A DNA stretch of 8,684 nt from Candidatus Microgenomates bacterium (GTDB lineage: Bacteria; Patescibacteriota; Dojkabacteria; SC72): positions 1-8,684 of the forward strand of contig JAAZOC010000056.1 of NCBI GenBank assembly GCA_012797935.1. Direction: 5' to 3'. Below are positions 6,037 to 8,684 of the stretch, one piece after another. Each line of letters starts with the position of its first letter. Position 1 is the first letter of the stretch. The notes under the pieces were generated by a model. The model was not told the DNA's origin, did no database searches, and saw nothing but the letters and a program-made list of their open reading frames with translations. The translations under genes were made by a program, and so were the position numbers.

Positions 6037-7071
6037 CTAAAAGGTTATGAATTCTACTCCACCAAGATTTACCATACTACTAGAACCGTTCTCCCAAATG
6101 ACAGATACATAGCCTTCCTCTTCAACTGATTGTATTTGACCAACCATTCCATAATTTGAAAGTAGTAAAGACTTTACTGTTGCACCATTTAGATTAGAAA
6201 GGAATGTGTTATTTGATTTCAGATTATCTACAATATCCTGAATAAAAAACAATTGAGATTCTGAATAATCAACAACTGCCAACCTTCCATTCATTGCTGA
6301 AATTGTAGAAAGTAACTTCGAACTAGAATGTATTTCACCAAAGCCACCAATAATTCCAACAGGTAAACCTTGTCTCCTAAAATCTTCATAATTCATCGAA
6401 TATGTAAGAACAAATGAAGCACCCTTTTGAAACAGGTCATGAAGAAGATCAATATGAAGATATTTACCAACAAAAACAATTTTGTTTTGATAACTCTCTT
6501 CTGTAGAATGCAATCTTAAATCTTTACCCTCAGAGAGAGACACAAACTCCCCTACTATTTTCTTCTCTTTGTTGTTTTCCTTAATATCAAAAATGTCTGA
6601 AATCGATATCAAATCTAATGCTACTGCAGAAGAATTAATTACTAACCCTTCAATTAAGCTTGAGCTTTCCACTTCACCTGTAAAATTACTTACAATATCA
6701 GATGTATTTTCTTCTCCAAGTAAATCTATATATCCATTCTCTATCCTTGCTAGATCAACAATTCCAGCAGATGGAGCAACAAGTTTTTTTACAGATAGCC
6801 CTCCTGAAGAAATTTTTTGAGCTAATGTCTCACCCTTCTGAACAAATTCTCCATCTATACAAGTCAAAGTATCAAGGACTTCTTTGAGAGTACAACCTAT
6901 TTGTTCTGGGACAAAGAAAGAGTTCTTCCTATGACTACTTCTACTTTCGATTAATGGTGTACCATCAGTTATTCTACTCCCTGTTTCTACTAATACCCTA
7001 TCTCCAAGTTTATATGGTATCGAAAATCTGTAATCATTATATGTTTCTAGTAACTTATGTTTTATTATCAT
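6037..7071 (-). CDS. Uncharacterised partner protein with barrel-sandwich (lipoyl/RnfC-like) and KOW-like regions
   Basis: I cannot name this 344-residue soluble protein. Residues 15-118 look like two halves of a barrel-sandwich hybrid: FSIPYKLGDRVLVETGSRI, then DGEFVQKGETLAQK, KKLVAPSAGIVDLARIENG and YIDLLGEE. This resembles biotinyl/lipoyl or RnfC/NqrA N-terminal folds, but there is no modified-lysine motif. A middle alpha/beta region holds KIVFVGKYLHIDLL, the GLPVGIIGGFGEIH turn at 235-248, and NGRLAVVDYS. The end (about 306-342: YGMVGQIQSVEEEGYVSVIW...) looks like a KOW/SH3-type barrel. From memory, similarly built proteins lie beside MutL-like genes in Chloroflexi; I could not verify this. 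The ATG lies 17 nt inside the end of the upstream actin-like gene and has no Shine-Dalgarno, so translation is probably coupled and the two proteins may form a complex. No signal peptide or membrane helix is seen. Confidence 0.5.
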   Translation of the reverse strand: MIIKHKLLETYNDYRFSIPYKLGDRVLVETGSRITDGTPLIESRSSHRKNSFFVPEQIGCTLKEVLDTLTCIDGEFVQKGETLAQKISSGGLSVKKLVAPSAGIVDLARIENGYIDLLGEENTSDIVSNFTGEVESSSLIEGLVINSSAVALDLISISDIFDIKENNKEKKIVGEFVSLSEGKDLRLHSTEESYQNKIVFVGKYLHIDLLHDLFQKGASFVLTYSMNYEDFRRQGLPVGIIGGFGEIHSSSKLLSTISAMNGRLAVVDYSESQLFFIQDIVDNLKSNNTFLSNLNGATVKSLLLSNYGMVGQIQSVEEEGYVSVIWENGSSSMVNLGGVEFITF

Positions 7072-8419
7072 TTAACCATACTTGTAATTTTAATTTGTTA
7101 GAGTATGCATCAGGTCCATATACTATTGGTCTTGGTCTAGCATCAACAAGGATAGATTCATACATTGTACTCTCTGGAACAGAAATGAATGAAATATTTT
7201 TCTCTTTATCTGGTAATATGAAAGATCCATTTTTAAAGTTACATTCAATAACGGTTTTTTGTTCATGTTTGGGTAAAAGTATATATGAGAATTGTGGGGC
7301 CAAAGTGAAGAACTCAGTTCTTGGCATATCCAATGATTCCAAATACCCACTCATTACAACTTTGTTGTTTGCAGAGCTATCTGTAGAAGGAACTATTATT
7401 TTAGTTACTTTAGAAAGCACTTCTTTTCTCGTTAAGATAATATCTACAGAATTTACACCATTAACATATGTTTTTCCGTAACTAAGAAGTTTCAAATCTA
7501 AGTCCCATAAGCAATCAAAAGTTCCTCCTAGTTCTAATCCATCAATAATTGAAAGTAATGATTTTTGCTTTCCAAGTATCCTTGGTATGTATCCAGAAAC
7601 TATGACAGCACTTTGTTGTCTACTAGTTCCAAAGTTAGACAATTTTTCCTTGTTATCTCTAAATATTGAATGGTTCTGAATTGTACTGTAAGCACGGAGT
7701 ACATCTACAATATTTGGATCTACCGATGAGAAGATTTTACTTAGTATGAAGTTTGCCCAGTAATTTTGTAATTGGTTGTTGGAGATATCGCTAGCTAAGA
7801 ATGCTTTAAATCTTGAATCTTGTATAGAATCAATGACAGAGAATTCATTACTCCAATTAATCTTTGATCTTGTAAATTCTTTCTTTTCGATTTTCTCTTT
7901 CTTGTCAAAGACTTTTCTTACTCTGTAAACAGTAAAATCATATATATCCATATCAATATACATTAGATCTTCATATGCCATTTTTTCTGATATTCCATCT
8001 AGCAAAGAATGCATATATTGATCATCTATTACCCTAAGAGAGATATCGTTTGAAAATGTCCTAATTGAATCAAATATTTTAGTAAAAAATTTTTGATTGT
8101 CATCAATTTGAATTCTTACTCCAGATACCCCATCTCCTTCTTTTGAGAATTTTTTGAATGTAAATATATTAGCTTTATCTTTTTGAACAATATCCCAATT
8201 AAATACTTTCTCTAAGCTATTGAAGTACTCGTTCCAGAATTTTACATTAAAGACTTCATCGTCTAGCCTAAATTTAAGAGGATTAAGATCTGTAAAATCA
8301 GAGAGTATATACTCTCTTGAGGCATTATGATCTGTGTATGCAAGGTGAGTCCAAAGTCCGTTGTCCTTAACAACGATGCTTAGGTATGCATTTTTTTCAA
8401 AGAGTGGCAGTTTTGACAT
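7055..8419 (-). CDS. Divergent actin-like (ASKHA) fold protein, possibly related to MutL / glutamate mutase L
   Basis: This 454-residue soluble protein has no firm name. The pattern suggests an actin/Hsp70-type fold: AYLSIVVKDNGLWTHLAYTD at 11-30 sits where phosphate-1 (usually D-x-G-S-x-x-T) is expected, DLMYIDMDIYDFTVYRV at 151-167 looks like phosphate-2, and QQSAVIVSGYIPRILG at 268-283 looks like the adenosine motif. In all three the hydrophobic strands are kept but the Gly/Ser/Thr nucleotide contacts are poor. The segment IIDGLELGGTFDCLWDLD at 291-308 and the C-terminal VDARPRPI...KLQVWL at 425-449 recall MutL-type proteins, whose ends I remember as DARGRP followed by a basic helix and Trp-Leu. 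That kinship is from memory and unverified. It heads the minus-strand operon and overlaps the next gene by 17 nt. A predicted promoter ends 8 nt before its ATG. Confidence 0.5.
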   Translation of the reverse strand: MSKLPLFEKNAYLSIVVKDNGLWTHLAYTDHNASREYILSDFTDLNPLKFRLDDEVFNVKFWNEYFNSLEKVFNWDIVQKDKANIFTFKKFSKEGDGVSGVRIQIDDNQKFFTKIFDSIRTFSNDISLRVIDDQYMHSLLDGISEKMAYEDLMYIDMDIYDFTVYRVRKVFDKKEKIEKKEFTRSKINWSNEFSVIDSIQDSRFKAFLASDISNNQLQNYWANFILSKIFSSVDPNIVDVLRAYSTIQNHSIFRDNKEKLSNFGTSRQQSAVIVSGYIPRILGKQKSLLSIIDGLELGGTFDCLWDLDLKLLSYGKTYVNGVNSVDIILTRKEVLSKVTKIIVPSTDSSANNKVVMSGYLESLDMPRTEFFTLAPQFSYILLPKHEQKTVIECNFKNGSFILPDKEKNISFISVPESTMYESILVDARPRPIVYGPDAYSNKLKLQVWLNDNKT

Positions 8420-8425
8420 TGTTAT

Positions 8426-8456
8426 ATATATTACTTAAAAAAAAGGCTTGTTGCAA
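8426..8456 (-). promoter_or_regulatory. Predicted promoter of the four-gene minus-strand operon, near-leaderless
   Basis: On the minus strand TTGCAA (8456-8451) and TAATAT are separated by 17 bp. The -10 ends 8 nt before the ATG at 8419, so the mRNA should start within about 2 nt of the start codon. The spacer contains eight consecutive T residues. The -10 match to TATAAT is modest (TAnnnT type), and the neighbouring TATATATAA stretch offers alternative registers. The 17-bp spacing and the match to the layout of the csoR-like promoter support the call. Confidence 0.45.
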
Positions 8457-8486
8457 TGACAGGGCCTATAGTTTCAGCTTACTTCC

Positions 8487-8495
8487 TGGTATAAT
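8487..8495 (+). promoter_or_regulatory. Perfect extended -10 promoter for the right-edge gene
   Basis: TGGTATAAT is a consensus extended -10 with no recognisable -35 at 16-18 bp. Transcription should start near 8502, giving a leader of about 45 nt that carries a strong ribosome binding site. It is divergent from the operon promoter at 8426-8456, with the two -10 boxes about 60 bp apart. Confidence 0.65.
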
Positions 8496-8534
8496 TTCAA
8501 TGTAGAAGAATTCTCTTTTACATAGATCTTTAAC

Positions 8535-8541
8535 AAGGAGG
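8535..8541 (+). promoter_or_regulatory. Strong Shine-Dalgarno AAGGAGG
   Basis: AAGGAGG lies 5 nt before the ATG at 8547. It is the only clear Shine-Dalgarno at any gene start in the window, and it fixes the start of the right-edge gene. Its presence shows that the organism's 16S rRNA tail can probably still pair in the usual way, so the SD-less starts elsewhere are not explained by loss of the anti-SD. Confidence 0.8.
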
Positions 8542-8546
8542 ATGTT

Positions 8547-8684
8547 ATGTCATGGATTATGTTTGAATTAAGGGATGTAAGTTTCTTCATGATGTTGTGT
8601 TCCCTATTTGCCAATATAATATTAGGAGGATTAATTACATATAGTATGTGGAAATCCAAGGGAGGAGAAATAGAATACAAATAC
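8547..8684 (+). CDS. Unknown membrane protein, N-terminal 46 residues (runs off the right edge)
   Basis: The reading frame is open from the ATG at 8547 to the window end. The visible peptide starts MSWIMFELRDV, then has a hydrophobic stretch at about 13-35 (FFMMLCSLFANIILGGLI, then TYSMW) that is long enough for one membrane helix. A charged segment, KSKGGEIEYKY, follows. With no Arg/Lys cluster before the helix and KSK after it, an N-out orientation is suggested by the positive-inside rule, but weakly. I do not recognise the family. The extended -10 and the strong Shine-Dalgarno support it as a real gene rather than a chance frame. It is divergent from the actin-like operon, and the opposite-strand frame over the same bases looks like a shadow. 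Confidence 0.7.
   Translation, partial: MSWIMFELRDVSFFMMLCSLFANIILGGLITYSMWKSKGGEIEYKY

Noticed and set aside
6954..7481. A 175-codon plus-strand frame opposite the actin-like and partner genes.
   Set aside because: It is a shadow of two overlapping minus-strand frames, with no promoter, Shine-Dalgarno or domain signature.
8437..8467. On the minus strand, a weak hairpin (AGGC...GCCT with a TGT/ACA inner stem) followed by eight T residues, like a Rho-independent terminator.
   Set aside because: No minus-strand gene is seen upstream of it that it could end, the stem is only 4+3 bp with an internal loop, and the T-run falls exactly in the 17-bp spacer of the predicted operon promoter.
8474..8680. 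A 68-codon open frame on the minus strand at the right edge.
   Set aside because: It is antisense to the gene at 8547, which has a promoter and a Shine-Dalgarno. Its product shows no recognisable motif and low-complexity composition.
1..8684. Recoded genetic code (UGA as Gly or Trp), as in some candidate phyla.
   Set aside because: All recognised proteins run full length under the standard bacterial code, Trp is encoded by TGG, and no conserved domain is interrupted by TGA.
1..8684. CRISPR arrays, insertion sequences, prophage genes, tRNA or rRNA genes.
   Set aside because: No direct-repeat array, transposase, integrase, phage protein or cloverleaf-like stretch was seen. Nearly all bases are in conserved-looking chromosomal genes, and the largest gap is 127 nt.

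Overview
The window is AT-rich (roughly one third G+C by eye) and gene-dense. It holds nine complete genes and two cut by the window edges, and no gene-free gap reaches 300 bases. Several traits suggest a small-genome bacterium of the candidate phyla radiation (Patescibacteria): short or overlapping gene junctions, almost no Shine-Dalgarno sequences, a long C-terminal tail on ribosomal protein bL31, an NLPY-type PrmC, and families with eroded active sites. This assignment is inference; no rRNA or complete phylogenetic marker set is present. The nine complete genes stop with TAA (8) or TAG (1), and no gene needs TGA to be read as an amino acid, so the recoded genetic codes of some candidate phyla do not apply.

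Layout, left to right. Positions 1-926 (minus strand) carry a metallo-beta-lactamase-fold protein that has lost its metal ligands, followed 4 nt later by the start of replicative helicase dnaB, which runs off the left edge. Positions 994-1215 (minus) encode a CsoR/RcnR-family repressor without the usual Cys-His-Cys ligands. It is divergent from a plus-strand translation cluster at 1332-3605: rpmE (bL31), prfA (RF1) and prmC (the methyltransferase that modifies RF1). prfA and prmC overlap by 8 nt. prmC ends tail-to-tail inside the last codons of a minus-strand operon (18-nt overlap).

That minus operon is transcribed from 8419 down to 3588. It encodes a divergent actin-like-fold protein resembling MutL/glutamate mutase L-type proteins, a partner with barrel-sandwich (lipoyl/RnfC-like) and KOW-like features that starts inside the first gene's end, a membrane-anchored S41 C-terminal processing protease, and a membrane-anchored HtrA/DegP-type serine protease. 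The last two point to cell-envelope protein quality control. The role of the first pair is unknown and is the best candidate here for an undescribed system. At the right edge a divergent gene with an N-terminal membrane segment begins at 8547.

Promoter reading is unusually informative. Good -10 boxes lie 5-10 nt upstream of the start codons of csoR-like, rpmE, prfA and the actin-like gene, which predicts leaderless or near-leaderless mRNAs. By contrast the right-edge gene has a perfect extended -10, a leader of about 45 nt and a strong AAGGAGG.
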